Positions 5,969-15,279 of a stretch of DNA of 15,860 nt are shown piece by piece. The number at the start of each line of letters is the position of its first letter. Position 1 is the first letter of the stretch. The notes under the pieces were generated by a model that was not told the DNA's origin, ran no database searches, and saw only the letters and a program-made list of their open reading frames with translations. The stretch spans positions 1 to 15,860 of the forward strand of contig WTGE01000430.1 in NCBI GenBank assembly GCA_011525445.1. Direction: 5' to 3'. The position numbers and the translations under genes were made by a program. Source of the stretch: Synechococcus sp. CO36386bin_37 (lineage in GTDB: Bacteria; Cyanobacteriota; Cyanobacteriia; PCC-6307; Cyanobiaceae).

Positions 5969-7627
5969 TCATCGTCGGCTTTCAGGATCTCGAGAGTTCA
6001 CAGAATGGCCTAGGGCTAATACTGATGGATCTGCAAACACCTGGAGTTTCATTTTGGCTCGAGTAATCGCGGTGTAGAGCAGGGCGGAGGTCTGGTGTTT
6101 CTTCAGATCGGGCCAGAGCAGCATGACTTGGTCCATCTCGCAGCCCTGAGCTTTATGAATGGTGAGTGCCAGGGCGGGTTCCAACTTTTGTAGCCGGGCT
6201 GGGTGGAAGAGCGCATGTTGGGTTTCGCCCATAGCGTTAGTGCTGAGGAAAAGGATGCGTTGATGAAGTCCTTCGTGAATCACGATTCCCAGATCTCCAT
6301 TGGCCAGACCCAGCTCAGGCTGGTTTTCGCAGCACAGTACGGGTAAGCCACTGGGCCAGTTTTGGATTTCTGAACCGTTGATCAAGCACTGATGAACTGC
6401 ATCCACACCCCATGGACCCAGGCGACGCGGACAGAGCACCATCAGAGAATCCAGTTTGCTGAGCAGGAGGTGAGCATGTTGTTGGTCCGGTTGCCCTTGT
6501 CTGTTGATTTTGAGCTGGCTCGCAGCTGACTTGAGATGATTCAGATGGCGTGTCAGTACGGTCAGAACCGTCTTGGGAATTCTGTTTGTCGATTGAAATG
6601 AGACGTTGATGTTCGCCTTGTGGGGCAACGTTTCCACTTCACACCAAAACCTTTCCAGCCCATGGTCACGAAGCAACGCACTCATTTCCGCAAGTGAGCC
6701 GCGATTGCGATAAACCGTCTTTAAGTTGACAGCACCACCCTGAAAGCGGTTGTTCGGAATCGGTGATTGGAGATACTGCCAAACTGCTCCAATGCCAATT
6801 GGCGGCAATTGTGCGCTATCGCCGACCAGCACGAGCTGACAATCCTTGGGCAGGGCATCCAAAAGCGCACGGCAGAGATCAAGGTCCACCATCGACATCT
6901 CATCGACGATGAGCAAATCGAGCTGCAGTGGATTGCGTTGGTGACGACCAAAACCTCCGGGGCGCGCCTCAAGCAATCGATGCAGCGTTGTGCAGGGCAG
7001 AGATGCGGTTGTGGATTGAGTCTGGATGGCGTCTTGAAGACGACGCGCGGCCTTGCCAGTTGGTGCAGCGAGTCTGGCCCGAAGCTGTGGTCGATGCTCG
7101 AATGCGCGCAGAAGCATGTGCAAAACCGTGCTGGTTTTCCCTGTCCCTGGGCCACCACTAAGCAGAATCACACCATGGTGATCCATGGCTTCCACAGCCT
7201 TTCGCTGCTCAGGGTTGAGTTCATGGTTTCCAGGCTGACGCTTTGAGCCGGCTGTGCCTGGACTGGTTTGAACAGGGGCGTGGAGACACCGATGCTGAAG
7301 CTCCATCTCAATCTCCTGCATGGCGCCGTGCCAGCGACGCCAGGACAGAGTGTTGTGGTTCATTGTCATCACGGCTTCGTCACCATCGAGCCAGCCACTG
7401 GCAAGAAGGGCCTGGCGATGCAGCTCAGGCCAACCCTCGTTCTCGATTCCCTCTGGAACCTGATCTCCCTCCAGGAGTTCCAGGGAGATCTCGCCCCTTC
7501 CTAGAGCGAGGGTGAGAGCATGCACAATCTCGTCAAGTGCTGCACTGTTTTGTTCAGGTGGTCGTCGTCTATGAAGCATTGCGAGCAACCCGCGGTGAAG
7601 GAGAGAGTCAGTCACTTCTGATTGCAT
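5969..7627 (-). CDS. recD: Exodeoxyribonuclease V alpha subunit RecD (5'-3' helicase)
   Basis: This is the fast 5'-to-3' motor of the RecBCD complex that processes double-strand DNA ends. The protein has 552 residues. An N-terminal region (about 1-135) that would contact RecB/RecC is followed by the superfamily 1 helicase core: Walker A GGPGTGKT (158-165), Walker B VDE (241-243), GDSAQLPP (269-276), HKAQG (491-495) and motif VI YTAITRAK (518-525). The order and size fit RecD1 of RecBCD complexes rather than the longer stand-alone RecD2. The ATG at 7625-7627 lies inside the end of recB (16-nt overlap) and has a strong ribosome site GAGGGAGGG about 6 nt upstream. Adjacent recB and recC make the assignment secure. 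Confidence 0.95.
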   Translation of the reverse strand: MQSEVTDSLLHRGLLAMLHRRRPPEQNSAALDEIVHALTLALGRGEISLELLEGDQVPEGIENEGWPELHRQALLASGWLDGDEAVMTMNHNTLSWRRWHGAMQEIEMELQHRCLHAPVQTSPGTAGSKRQPGNHELNPEQRKAVEAMDHHGVILLSGGPGTGKTSTVLHMLLRAFEHRPQLRARLAAPTGKAARRLQDAIQTQSTTASLPCTTLHRLLEARPGGFGRHQRNPLQLDLLIVDEMSMVDLDLCRALLDALPKDCQLVLVGDSAQLPPIGIGAVWQYLQSPIPNNRFQGGAVNLKTVYRNRGSLAEMSALLRDHGLERFWCEVETLPHKANINVSFQSTNRIPKTVLTVLTRHLNHLKSAASQLKINRQGQPDQQHAHLLLSKLDSLMVLCPRRLGPWGVDAVHQCLINGSEIQNWPSGLPVLCCENQPELGLANGDLGIVIHEGLHQRILFLSTNAMGETQHALFHPARLQKLEPALALTIHKAQGCEMDQVMLLWPDLKKHQTSALLYTAITRAKMKLQVFADPSVLALGHSVNSRDPESRR

Positions 7628-10600
7628 GACGACCCTCCCTCAAGCCATTGGTTCAGACGTTGGATGCGTTGGATCGGAGCTGGCTCGATGACCAAGCCTG
7701 TGTCTCCATCAGTGCTGATGCCTCTTAAAAACACGTAGGCATAGCCGCCGAGATGACGTTCGGGTTCGTATCCATTCAGCCTCCAGCTCAGGTAGCGATC
7801 CAGTGCCACAAGATAAAGATGGGCTTGGAGTGGATAGTGATGCGAAAGCATCTGTTCCTCCATGGCCGCTTGGTTGTAGTGCTGAGGACCACAGGCGATG
7901 CCACGACCAGAATCGTCCCGTTCCCCGATCCAGTTGCTCTTCCAATCCAAGACCCACCAGCGGGCGGTCGAGGGATCATCTCCATCGGTGAAGACCAAAT
8001 CAATGGATCCGGTGAGAAAGCCCCGACTGCGGATGTCGAGCCTGCGGAGGTCCTGGGCATAGAGCTTGCCAAATCGATGCTCGCTGTCTGCTTCAAACGC
8101 GTGGGCCAAACCTTCAGAGCTAACAGGATGGCCTTGCTGAGCAACAGGTAGATCGAAGCTGAGCTCATGCAGACGTCGGCCAGCAGGCAGATCGCAAAGT
8201 CTCAAGTTCTTCAGAGGTCCGCCCAGCCGCGATGTCAGCAATGTTTCAAGGGCTGAGAACACCGCATTGCTGTGTTTGAGGTCGATTCCGGCTCGAGTCA
8301 GCTCTTCATCCACCACAACCTGATTGGTGGTTTGCTCCAAAGGAGCTTCAAAGGTCAACCGCTCCAGGATCCGGTGGAGACAATCGCCTGCTCCCGGACC
8401 TTTCGGGAATGCTGCAAGGGGCCCATTCCGCTCGGCTGCATCATGATGTTTTGCCTGGGACTCGCTAGCCGCAACGGCATCGATGTCACGCCCCTCCTCA
8501 AGGCTGCGAGGATCCACAGGAGCTGATCTTGGATGAGAGGGTTGAGACGAGGTCCAGGCGGAATAACTGGTTCGTCCCCAGCTGCGGTCCAGCGGACGGC
8601 GAGGAACCGGCGACAAATGCAGGATTCCTTGGCTGGGGATCGGCTGCCGGAACATCATGTCGTTGGTTTTGGGGGGGGCATGACGACTGATCAGCGGTGT
8701 GGAGAGCGTGGCCAGCGCCTGAACCCATGTGCTTAAAGGATTCGCCTCTTGACCGACAGCCGCAGCCCAGAACACCACGAGATGACGTTCGGCTCGTGTG
8801 AGGGCCACGTAGGCAAGCCGCTCTGCTTCCGCAGCGTTATCCGCATGATTCAGTTCGGCCGCCCGTCGTCCGCTGCCCCAATCACGGTTGAGTGCAACTT
8901 GCCATGTGCCCTGGGGATCCTCTGAAGACACTCTCCAGAGAGGACCTCTGTCATCGGCTGGTGCTTGCCATAGGTAAGGACAAATCACAACGGGATACTG
9001 CAGACCTTTGCTTCGGTGCACGGTGACAACAGCCACTGCCTGTTCCGCCAAGGCGCTGTGCGGTTGTCTGATTTCAGGAGTGGGTTCCAGGGGCTGCAAC
9101 CGCTGTCGTCGGAGCCAATCGGCAGCACTGCCCAGGTCAAGGCCTTGCCCATGCATGGTGTCCTGGACCAATCGTGCGCATTGTTGAATGTCGCCAAGGA
9201 GGCGACCGCGGCTTGAGAGATCAGCGAGTGTCCGTCCTTGCAAAAGTTGGGACAAACAACCGAGCAAGCCAAGACCAGGGGCCTCGTTTCGCAATGTTCT
9301 GAGTTGTCCGGCTAATTGGTCGAGATCTCCATTGGTTTCAGCCGCTTTCAGGTCTTGACTCGACCACTGGACCAAGGCTGAACAGGCGAGGCGGCGCAGG
9401 CATCTACCGTCTGCCGGCTGGGCAAGGGCATCGAGTAGATGTTGAAGTGCAGAGGCACCAGTGGTGTTGAACACATCTCCATGACTGATCAGCCGACTGG
9501 GTAGTCCTCTCCGTGCGAGCTGTTCACGCACGGCCTCAGCCTGTCGATGCCGGCTCACCAGAACGCAAAGATCGGATGGGTTCAGGGATGGATCGCTTTT
9601 CAGCAAGTGAAGGGCGTGGCAGCCAACCCAATGGGGGATGAACGATTCAAGAGCAGTCCGGGTGGGCCGATCATCGGAAGCATTGCTCTGGAGTTCGATG
9701 AGCTGCAGTGAGCATTCTTCCTCTGGAAGATTCAGGGGCTGGGACTTGGCACAGGGTGTGACGGGTTGAACCTCAAGACTCGATCGGGTCAAACCAGGAG
9801 CCATTAATTGGTTTAATGCCTCCATGAGTGGAGAGGTTGTACGCCAGTTGTCCAACAGATTGTCGGTTTGATCAACAACTTGGCGTGCCTGCTTGTAGGT
9901 GTTGAGATCCCCTCCGCGAAAACGATAGATCGCTTGCTTGGGATCACCCACCATCAGTAGGAGATGGTGAGGTGTGGAGAAACAGGCCTGGAGGAGTCTC
10001 CATTGCAAAGGATCGGTGTCCTGAAATTCGTCAATTAGAGCGACGCGGTACCGCTCTTGTATCGGGGCTAGCCAGCGTTGCGTATCCGCGTCATTGTCTC
10101 TGGGATCGAGTGCATCAAGCAAACCAGAGAAGCTCATGACTCCACGCTGAGCACGTCGGTTGGCCAGAGTGCGTAAGCCATTATTCAGAGCATGGCGCCA
10201 CACCCGTTCCGCAGGCCCGTCCCACAACGTTGCGATTGTTGTTTGCAACTTGGGTAGGGGAAGGCTCGGTTCGTTTTCACCACAGCGTCGGGCTGCTTTG
10301 CTGAACGCTCCGGGATGAAAATAATCACCCAGGAGTTTTTGTTGGCGCACGGTTGCGTAATGGATCTCTGATCGGTCTTTGTTGTTTTGACGTTGAATCC
10401 AGTTGCTGATTTCGCCAGCACGATCTTTTTTGGGCTTTGGTGAGTAAGGCTTTGTTTCGTTTTGACCTCGGCTACGCCAATCCGTCGAGCAATGGCGAAA
10501 TGCCGTTTCCAGGGCCTTTCCGTCCAGGTTCCATTGCTTTTTAAAGTCGTTCCAGCTCTCCATGAGCCACTGCGGGAAGGCCTCGATGAGAGGGACACTT

Positions 10601-11292
10601 GGGTCGATAGATCCATCACCTTGCATGATCCGGACAGCGCAATCGCCATCCAATTGACTGAGTGCTTTGCTGAGCTGATCAGCCGAGAGGCCAGCTTGCA
10701 TCAACCCTGATACGTCTTCGGCGTGCAGGGTCAGAATTTGGTGTTCCCAGTAGTCATAAGCCACCTCTTGAACAAGTTTCTGGCTGTCGTCGTCAAGTGA
10801 CACCTCCATTGCAGTGCCGTTTTGCAGAGCCTGTCGGCGAAGGCTTCGTCGACAGAAACCATGGATTGTGGTGATGTCGGCGCGTTCAAGTCCCTCAAGT
10901 GCTACTAGCAGCTGACTGGCCAGTGTTCGGCGGGTTTGGGGGTCGTTACCGTTGATTTCGATCCACTCCGCCAGGATGGAATCGATAGATTCGTTATTAA
11001 CGGACGAACTGATGCCATTGGCTTGGTATTGAAGCAGTGCTTTTAAGGCTTCGTTGAGTCGACATCCAATGCGATCCCGCAACTCTGCTGCTGCAGCTTC
11101 TGTAAAGGTGACGACTAAGAGCTCTTGCAGGTTGAGCTTGCGCTCTGCGACCAGTCGCAGCACCAAATGGGCAAGTGCAAATGTTTTGCCAGTTCCTGCA
11201 CTCGCCTCCAGGAGTCGGACTCCTGCATCAAGTGGGTAGTGATTCGCTTGAAAACGGTTACTGGTCCTCACCTGATCGTTGCTGTACTTCAT
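7612..11292 (-). CDS. recB: Exodeoxyribonuclease V beta subunit RecB (helicase-nuclease)
   Basis: RecB is the 3'-5' helicase and the only nuclease of RecBCD; it resects broken DNA ends and can load RecA. The 1226-residue frame is complete. Helicase motifs: Walker A ASAGTGKT (30-37), TIHGFCRRSL (142-151), DEFQDTDP (421-428), GDPKQAIYRFRG (449-460), VHRSKGLQYP (758-767), VALTRAERHL (829-838). The C-terminal nuclease domain (about 965-1220) has its metal-binding set: LHRIL (H973), GSIDLVF (D1098) and LDWKSNW (D1116, K1118), followed by YPLQAHLY (1153-1160), so both activities should be present. A low-complexity linker (about 870-960) joins the two halves and contains a C8 tract. The ATG at 11290-11292 overlaps the recC stop as ATGA, indicating translational coupling. 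Confidence 0.96.
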   Translation of the reverse strand: MKYSNDQVRTSNRFQANHYPLDAGVRLLEASAGTGKTFALAHLVLRLVAERKLNLQELLVVTFTEAAAAELRDRIGCRLNEALKALLQYQANGISSSVNNESIDSILAEWIEINGNDPQTRRTLASQLLVALEGLERADITTIHGFCRRSLRRQALQNGTAMEVSLDDDSQKLVQEVAYDYWEHQILTLHAEDVSGLMQAGLSADQLSKALSQLDGDCAVRIMQGDGSIDPSVPLIEAFPQWLMESWNDFKKQWNLDGKALETAFRHCSTDWRSRGQNETKPYSPKPKKDRAGEISNWIQRQNNKDRSEIHYATVRQQKLLGDYFHPGAFSKAARRCGENEPSLPLPKLQTTIATLWDGPAERVWRHALNNGLRTLANRRAQRGVMSFSGLLDALDPRDNDADTQRWLAPIQERYRVALIDEFQDTDPLQWRLLQACFSTPHHLLLMVGDPKQAIYRFRGGDLNTYKQARQVVDQTDNLLDNWRTTSPLMEALNQLMAPGLTRSSLEVQPVTPCAKSQPLNLPEEECSLQLIELQSNASDDRPTRTALESFIPHWVGCHALHLLKSDPSLNPSDLCVLVSRHRQAEAVREQLARRGLPSRLISHGDVFNTTGASALQHLLDALAQPADGRCLRRLACSALVQWSSQDLKAAETNGDLDQLAGQLRTLRNEAPGLGLLGCLSQLLQGRTLADLSSRGRLLGDIQQCARLVQDTMHGQGLDLGSAADWLRRQRLQPLEPTPEIRQPHSALAEQAVAVVTVHRSKGLQYPVVICPYLWQAPADDRGPLWRVSSEDPQGTWQVALNRDWGSGRRAAELNHADNAAEAERLAYVALTRAERHLVVFWAAAVGQEANPLSTWVQALATLSTPLISRHAPPKTNDMMFRQPIPSQGILHLSPVPRRPLDRSWGRTSYSAWTSSQPSHPRSAPVDPRSLEEGRDIDAVAASESQAKHHDAAERNGPLAAFPKGPGAGDCLHRILERLTFEAPLEQTTNQVVVDEELTRAGIDLKHSNAVFSALETLLTSRLGGPLKNLRLCDLPAGRRLHELSFDLPVAQQGHPVSSEGLAHAFEADSEHRFGKLYAQDLRRLDIRSRGFLTGSIDLVFTDGDDPSTARWWVLDWKSNWIGERDDSGRGIACGPQHYNQAAMEEQMLSHHYPLQAHLYLVALDRYLSWRLNGYEPERHLGGYAYVFLRGISTDGDTGLVIEPAPIQRIQRLNQWLEGGSSCNQK
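8671..8678. repeat. G8/C8 homopolymer tract inside recB
   Basis: Eight consecutive G on the plus strand (C on the coding strand) lie within the codons for A-P-P at about residues 872-874, in the linker between the helicase and nuclease domains. It is the longest single-base run I noticed in a coding region here. A length change would shift the frame and remove the nuclease domain. Confidence 0.8.
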
Positions 11293-14200
11293 TGCTGTTG
11301 CGTTTCCAGCATCGGTGCATACAACGTGTGAAAGGCTTGTTCAAAGCCTTCACTGTTCAGAAAATGCTGCATCGTGAATTGATCGCCGAAGCAAAGCTGC
11401 ATTTCAGGACGCTCCCGTTCGCCCATTCCGCTGAAGCCTCCCTCCCAGCGGCTCTCAAACGCTCGATTCGCTTGTGCAATCCCTTTGCTGAAACTTAGAG
11501 CTCTGGCCAATCCGCTCGCGGGTGGTATTGGCCAGCATGATTCAGCTCCGGCTACTGCCAGTGCATTGAGCTGAAACAGAAGCTCTTGTGCTGTTTCAGG
11601 ATGGAGGGGTTGCCAGCGCAGGACGAGTTGAAATTGGTCGGCTTTCCCGCTGCTTTCACAACGGCAAACCACGGCGGAGGGATGGTGAACTCCTGCTGCT
11701 TGCTGGAGTAGGTGGCTCAACCACCCACTTAAAGCAGTGCGGGCCTGGATCCGGCCCGTGCTTACTGACACTGTTGTGTCACCAGCTTTAAGAACGGTGT
11801 GTGTATTGGTTTGAGTCTGGATGGATTCACACTGAAGAGGCCCAAATTGCAAAAGGATTTGTTGCAGGTTCTTCCAGCGTTGTTCCAGACGCGTCGTTGT
11901 CAGACGTGCTGCTGCCCCTGGTGGAAGGATTCCCCTTCCTCGTTGTTGCAGCTCCCATTCTCCTGGAAGCACATGCTGCCAAAGCTGGCTGGAATCATGG
12001 GCGAGTCGATCGACTTGCCTGAGGAAATGCTGGTTCAGGAGGGACTGACATGTTCGTTCATCGAGATCCATTGCCGAGAGATCTTCCACGGGATTCGACC
12101 ACTCCCGTGCTTCTAATCCCTGTGCGTCGAGCCAAAAGCGCTGGGGAGCTTCAAGCCAACGGCTGATGGCGTTGGAGTCCAGATCACTGTTCGGTGAAAC
12201 TGGTTTCCAGCACAAGGGATGGGCGAGCCCAAGGGAGTGATGCACGACTGCATGGCGGTGTTCATTGAGGGTGAGCCTGGCTTCCAACAGATAACGATCA
12301 GCACTGAGGGCTGAGCCGGAGCTGTTCATCAAAAAATTGCCAGGATCCAGCGGATGGGCGGGCTGCTCCACAACGATCCGACCGAACTGTTCACTGGTGA
12401 GTTGTTCCTCCAGCAAGGAGAGCCATTGTTGAACTGGAGGCGAGGGGGGGAGCGCCTCACCCTTGCGTTCATCCCTGGCATTCCAACTGATCAGTAGATG
12501 TTGTCGCGCAGACATCAACGCTTCGAGTAGCACATAGCGGTCCTGATTCGTGCTGGATGGATCACCAAGTCGGCGTTGTTGTTCCAGGAGATGAAAGCCT
12601 GGTCGTTCGCGTCTTCGGGGAAATCCTCCTGAATCAAGTCCCATCAACACGATCAGTCGATGGGGGATGGCCCTCATTGGCTCCAAGGCACTGATCGTGA
12701 GAGCACCACTGCGATGTCCGAAGCGTCCGCTATCGGCTGAGAGGGCTTCCTCAAGCATGCTCAGGACGACGCCGAGGTCCAGCTCAAGATCACAGCCCGA
12801 TGCCTTTTGCTGGAAGGTGTCAAGTGCTTCGATGATCGCCTGTTGTTCCCAGGCCCAGTCGCCTCCATCACCGAAGAGCGATTGGAGAAGTTGATTCAAC
12901 TGGGTCGCCCAGTCTCGAGGAGCGCGTGGCTGTCGTAGACGATTGATCCACTGTGCCAATTCATTCAGAAGTGGCCACCACAGTTCCAGCTGTTGCAACG
13001 TGAGGTCGTCTTGGAAGGGGGCACAATCTCCGGGAGCGAGACCCGGATCGGCGGGCAGCACCAGTCCGAGCAGCCAGCGATCGAGACACCAGTTCAGGCT
13101 GTGGGTGTCATCGCCTCCCCGTTCCTTGCCATCGAGACCCCAACGAAAGCCAGTGCGCTGCAGGCAGTGAGTAATTTGTACGGAATCCGCTGCCGTAATG
13201 CCTTGAAGTTCCTGTAGTGCGGGATTCGCCAGAAGCCTCTCCAGACCCGAGGCTGTCAAACGTTCACTGGCCAGTTTCAGCAGGGTCATCAACCCCTTGC
13301 TGAGACCTGGACGGCTCTGTTGGCTTCTGTCGGTGACTCGCCAGGGAATCGATACTCCCGTGGCTTCGTGATCGCCGAATGCGGAGGTCAGCAGCGGGGC
13401 GTAGCGCTCCACGTGCGGCGTCATGATCAAGATATCCCGTGGTTCCAACGAAGGATCTGCAGCCATCCATTGCAGGATCTGATCCCGTACAAGCTGAACC
13501 TCGCGCCATGGTCCGGCGCAGGCCAGGAAGCGCAATGATGAGTCGTGCAGCTCCGGAGTGAGCGGAGGTGCATTTCCTTCCACCAGCTGTTGCTGCACTT
13601 GCTCAAGGAGCGTCGCTTTGCGTTGTTGGCCTGCCGCAATCTGAAGCGGTGAAGCGAACAGATCCCCTTGATCCCATTCGCCAAGACAGCATTCACCATG
13701 ACCTTCAAGGAGCAATTGGAATTCAGCTCCCATCCGACCCAGGATCGCCTCCAGCCTTGGTGATTCCAACAGCCAGGGACCGTCGGGTGGCGCATTCCAC
13801 TCCTGCCCGAGGGTTTTTCTCCTCAGTTCGGAGCGTTGCCAAAGCTCTGGGCATGGTGTGAGCAGATACAGCTCAATGGCCATCAATCCTGATAAGCCCT
13901 GCAGAAGGTCCACCTGAACTGGGGCGAGATTGCTGATGCCAAAGAGGCGCAAACGTTGTGGTAGCGCTTCACAAGAAACAGCACCTTCGCGTATCAAGTG
14001 AATGGCTTTTTGAACTTGTAAACCAAAAGGATCACAGGGCAAACGTTCTGCTAGCGCACGTACAAGTCGGGGTTGCCATTGCAATTGTTTCGGCAGTTCA
14101 GCGTCACCCTGTCCCTCAATCCACTGTCTCAGTTCCTGTGGTCGATAGAGGGCGTAATCATCAATGGCATCGGCGACAGAACGTGCCAGCTGCCACTGAT

Positions 14201-14582
14201 CACGATTGATCTGCCCTGAAGCACTGTCATGTTGGTCCCACCACTGTTTCAGGGTGTCAGCCGTGGGATGGTTGAGCAGTTCTGGAAGGACTTCCAGAAC
14301 TGACCAAACGAGGCGTTCAGCGCGCCAGGGATCTTCACATGTTGGGTCGAGATTCAACATGCAGCGGACAAGTTGCCTTAAACGCGAACCTGGAAAGGGA
14401 AAACGCACGAGAGCACTGATGCCATTGCTTGTTGCGATCTGCTCACCCAGCCAGCGGCTGGTGGGCCAGGTGTTGACAACAATTTCCAGCTCTTCAAATG
14501 GATCTGGCGGCGCCATTGTCAGCGTCTGTGCCAGGAGGGTGGCAAGGAATTCGGCGCGATTGCTGCGGAAGACCGTTAACAA
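11289..14582 (-). CDS. recC: Exodeoxyribonuclease V gamma subunit RecC
   Basis: RecC is the scaffold of RecBCD; it splits the duplex and recognises Chi. This 1097-residue frame starts MLTVFRSNRAE, matching the family start pattern ML-V-(Y/F)-SNR. It shows NTWPTSRWLGEQIA (37-50), a conserved RecC N-terminal region, MTPHVERYAPLL in the middle, and the highly conserved GLDSGGFPRRRERPGF segment with its following LGDPSSTNQDRYVLLEAL. Length is typical (E. coli RecC is 1122). The initiator is TTG (14580-14582). It is supported by the family alignment of the N-terminus, as no ATG or GTG is near, and the start overlaps the phosphatase stop by 7 nt (TTGTTAA). GGTGGTG just upstream may act as a ribosome site. 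The stop overlaps the recB ATG. Confidence 0.95.
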   Translation of the reverse strand: MLTVFRSNRAEFLATLLAQTLTMAPPDPFEELEIVVNTWPTSRWLGEQIATSNGISALVRFPFPGSRLRQLVRCMLNLDPTCEDPWRAERLVWSVLEVLPELLNHPTADTLKQWWDQHDSASGQINRDQWQLARSVADAIDDYALYRPQELRQWIEGQGDAELPKQLQWQPRLVRALAERLPCDPFGLQVQKAIHLIREGAVSCEALPQRLRLFGISNLAPVQVDLLQGLSGLMAIELYLLTPCPELWQRSELRRKTLGQEWNAPPDGPWLLESPRLEAILGRMGAEFQLLLEGHGECCLGEWDQGDLFASPLQIAAGQQRKATLLEQVQQQLVEGNAPPLTPELHDSSLRFLACAGPWREVQLVRDQILQWMAADPSLEPRDILIMTPHVERYAPLLTSAFGDHEATGVSIPWRVTDRSQQSRPGLSKGLMTLLKLASERLTASGLERLLANPALQELQGITAADSVQITHCLQRTGFRWGLDGKERGGDDTHSLNWCLDRWLLGLVLPADPGLAPGDCAPFQDDLTLQQLELWWPLLNELAQWINRLRQPRAPRDWATQLNQLLQSLFGDGGDWAWEQQAIIEALDTFQQKASGCDLELDLGVVLSMLEEALSADSGRFGHRSGALTISALEPMRAIPHRLIVLMGLDSGGFPRRRERPGFHLLEQQRRLGDPSSTNQDRYVLLEALMSARQHLLISWNARDERKGEALPPSPPVQQWLSLLEEQLTSEQFGRIVVEQPAHPLDPGNFLMNSSGSALSADRYLLEARLTLNEHRHAVVHHSLGLAHPLCWKPVSPNSDLDSNAISRWLEAPQRFWLDAQGLEAREWSNPVEDLSAMDLDERTCQSLLNQHFLRQVDRLAHDSSQLWQHVLPGEWELQQRGRGILPPGAAARLTTTRLEQRWKNLQQILLQFGPLQCESIQTQTNTHTVLKAGDTTVSVSTGRIQARTALSGWLSHLLQQAAGVHHPSAVVCRCESSGKADQFQLVLRWQPLHPETAQELLFQLNALAVAGAESCWPIPPASGLARALSFSKGIAQANRAFESRWEGGFSGMGERERPEMQLCFGDQFTMQHFLNSEGFEQAFHTLYAPMLETQQQ

Positions 14583-15211
14583 GACACCACCGGAAGGGTT
14601 GCGACAGCTTTGGCCTGCGCTCCACGGTGTATTGCCTTGAATCCTTCCACTTGCACGACAGCTCTTGTCTCGGGGCAGTAGGCCGAAAGTTTTCCTCCAT
14701 AGACAGCACCCGTATCCACCATCACGATCCGACCGTATCGTTCCACTTCGGCCCTCGGAGTATGGCCAATCACCACATCACCCAGGGATCCGTCGTAGTT
14801 CTCCCAGAAGCATTCCCTGATCGTGAGATCAGGCAAGCCGTTGCGGTTAAATCCTGCGTGGGTTGCCACCCAACCATCACCAGTGAAGACGTAGGGAAGT
14901 TGGTTCAGACGCTTGAGCCAGGGAGATTGGTTGTGGTTCTGACTGATGATCAGGCTGTGGAGTAGTGCCATTTCATGATTGCCGAGCAGCCAGGTTGCTT
15001 TCCCTGAGCTGACAAGCGACCACACCAGATCCATTGTCGGGGCGGTATCGGGCCCTTTGTTGATCACATCACCACAAAACACCAAATGATCCGTCTTGGG
15101 TAAGGCATCCAGAAGTTGGGTCAGGGATTGAAGGCATCCGTGCACGTCACCGATGACCCAACAATGGCGATTCAGTGATGGCATGTTTTGGATCAGTTGC
15201 CTCCATGACAT
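14576..15211 (-). CDS. PPP/ApaH-like metallophosphatase
   Basis: This is a 211-residue calcineurin-like phosphoesterase of the PPP class, related to bacterial Ser/Thr phosphatases (PrpA type) and to ApaH. Metal-binding motifs are in order: GDVHG (21-25), GDVINKG (47-53, where the PPP consensus is GD-VDRG), GNHE (77-80), THAGF (117-121) and IGHTP (148-152), followed by VDTGAVYGGKL (165-175), typical of the family. Possible substrates are phosphoproteins or dinucleoside polyphosphates; sequence alone does not decide. The start used is the ATG at 15209-15211, with no clear ribosome site. M10 (15182-15184) is an alternative that keeps all motifs and has GGAGG 15 nt upstream, which is rather far. 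It heads the recCBD run and its stop overlaps the recC start. Confidence 0.9.
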   Translation of the reverse strand: MSWRQLIQNMPSLNRHCWVIGDVHGCLQSLTQLLDALPKTDHLVFCGDVINKGPDTAPTMDLVWSLVSSGKATWLLGNHEMALLHSLIISQNHNQSPWLKRLNQLPYVFTGDGWVATHAGFNRNGLPDLTIRECFWENYDGSLGDVVIGHTPRAEVERYGRIVMVDTGAVYGGKLSAYCPETRAVVQVEGFKAIHRGAQAKAVATLPVVSC

Positions 15212-15279
15212 TAATTCGTTTTCATTGAACGAAAGGAATACGTTTAAATGCTTAGGCTGCTGAATGATCAGATTTGACT
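15212..15279. promoter_or_regulatory. Divergent intergenic region between the phosphatase-recCBD run and the Nif11-like gene
   Basis: Only 68 nt separate two genes pointing away from each other, so both promoters should lie here or just inside the genes. I see TTGAAC at 15225-15230 on the plus strand as a possible -35, but no matching -10 at normal spacing. No convincing hexamer pair is visible on the minus strand. Confidence 0.35.

Noticed and set aside
7954..14464. Three copies of the E. coli Chi octamer GCTGGTGG (7954-7961 and 13580-13587 on minus, 14457-14464 on plus)
   Set aside because: More than the 0.5 expected by chance, but they lie in coding sequence, in mixed orientation, and the Chi sequence of this organism is unknown.
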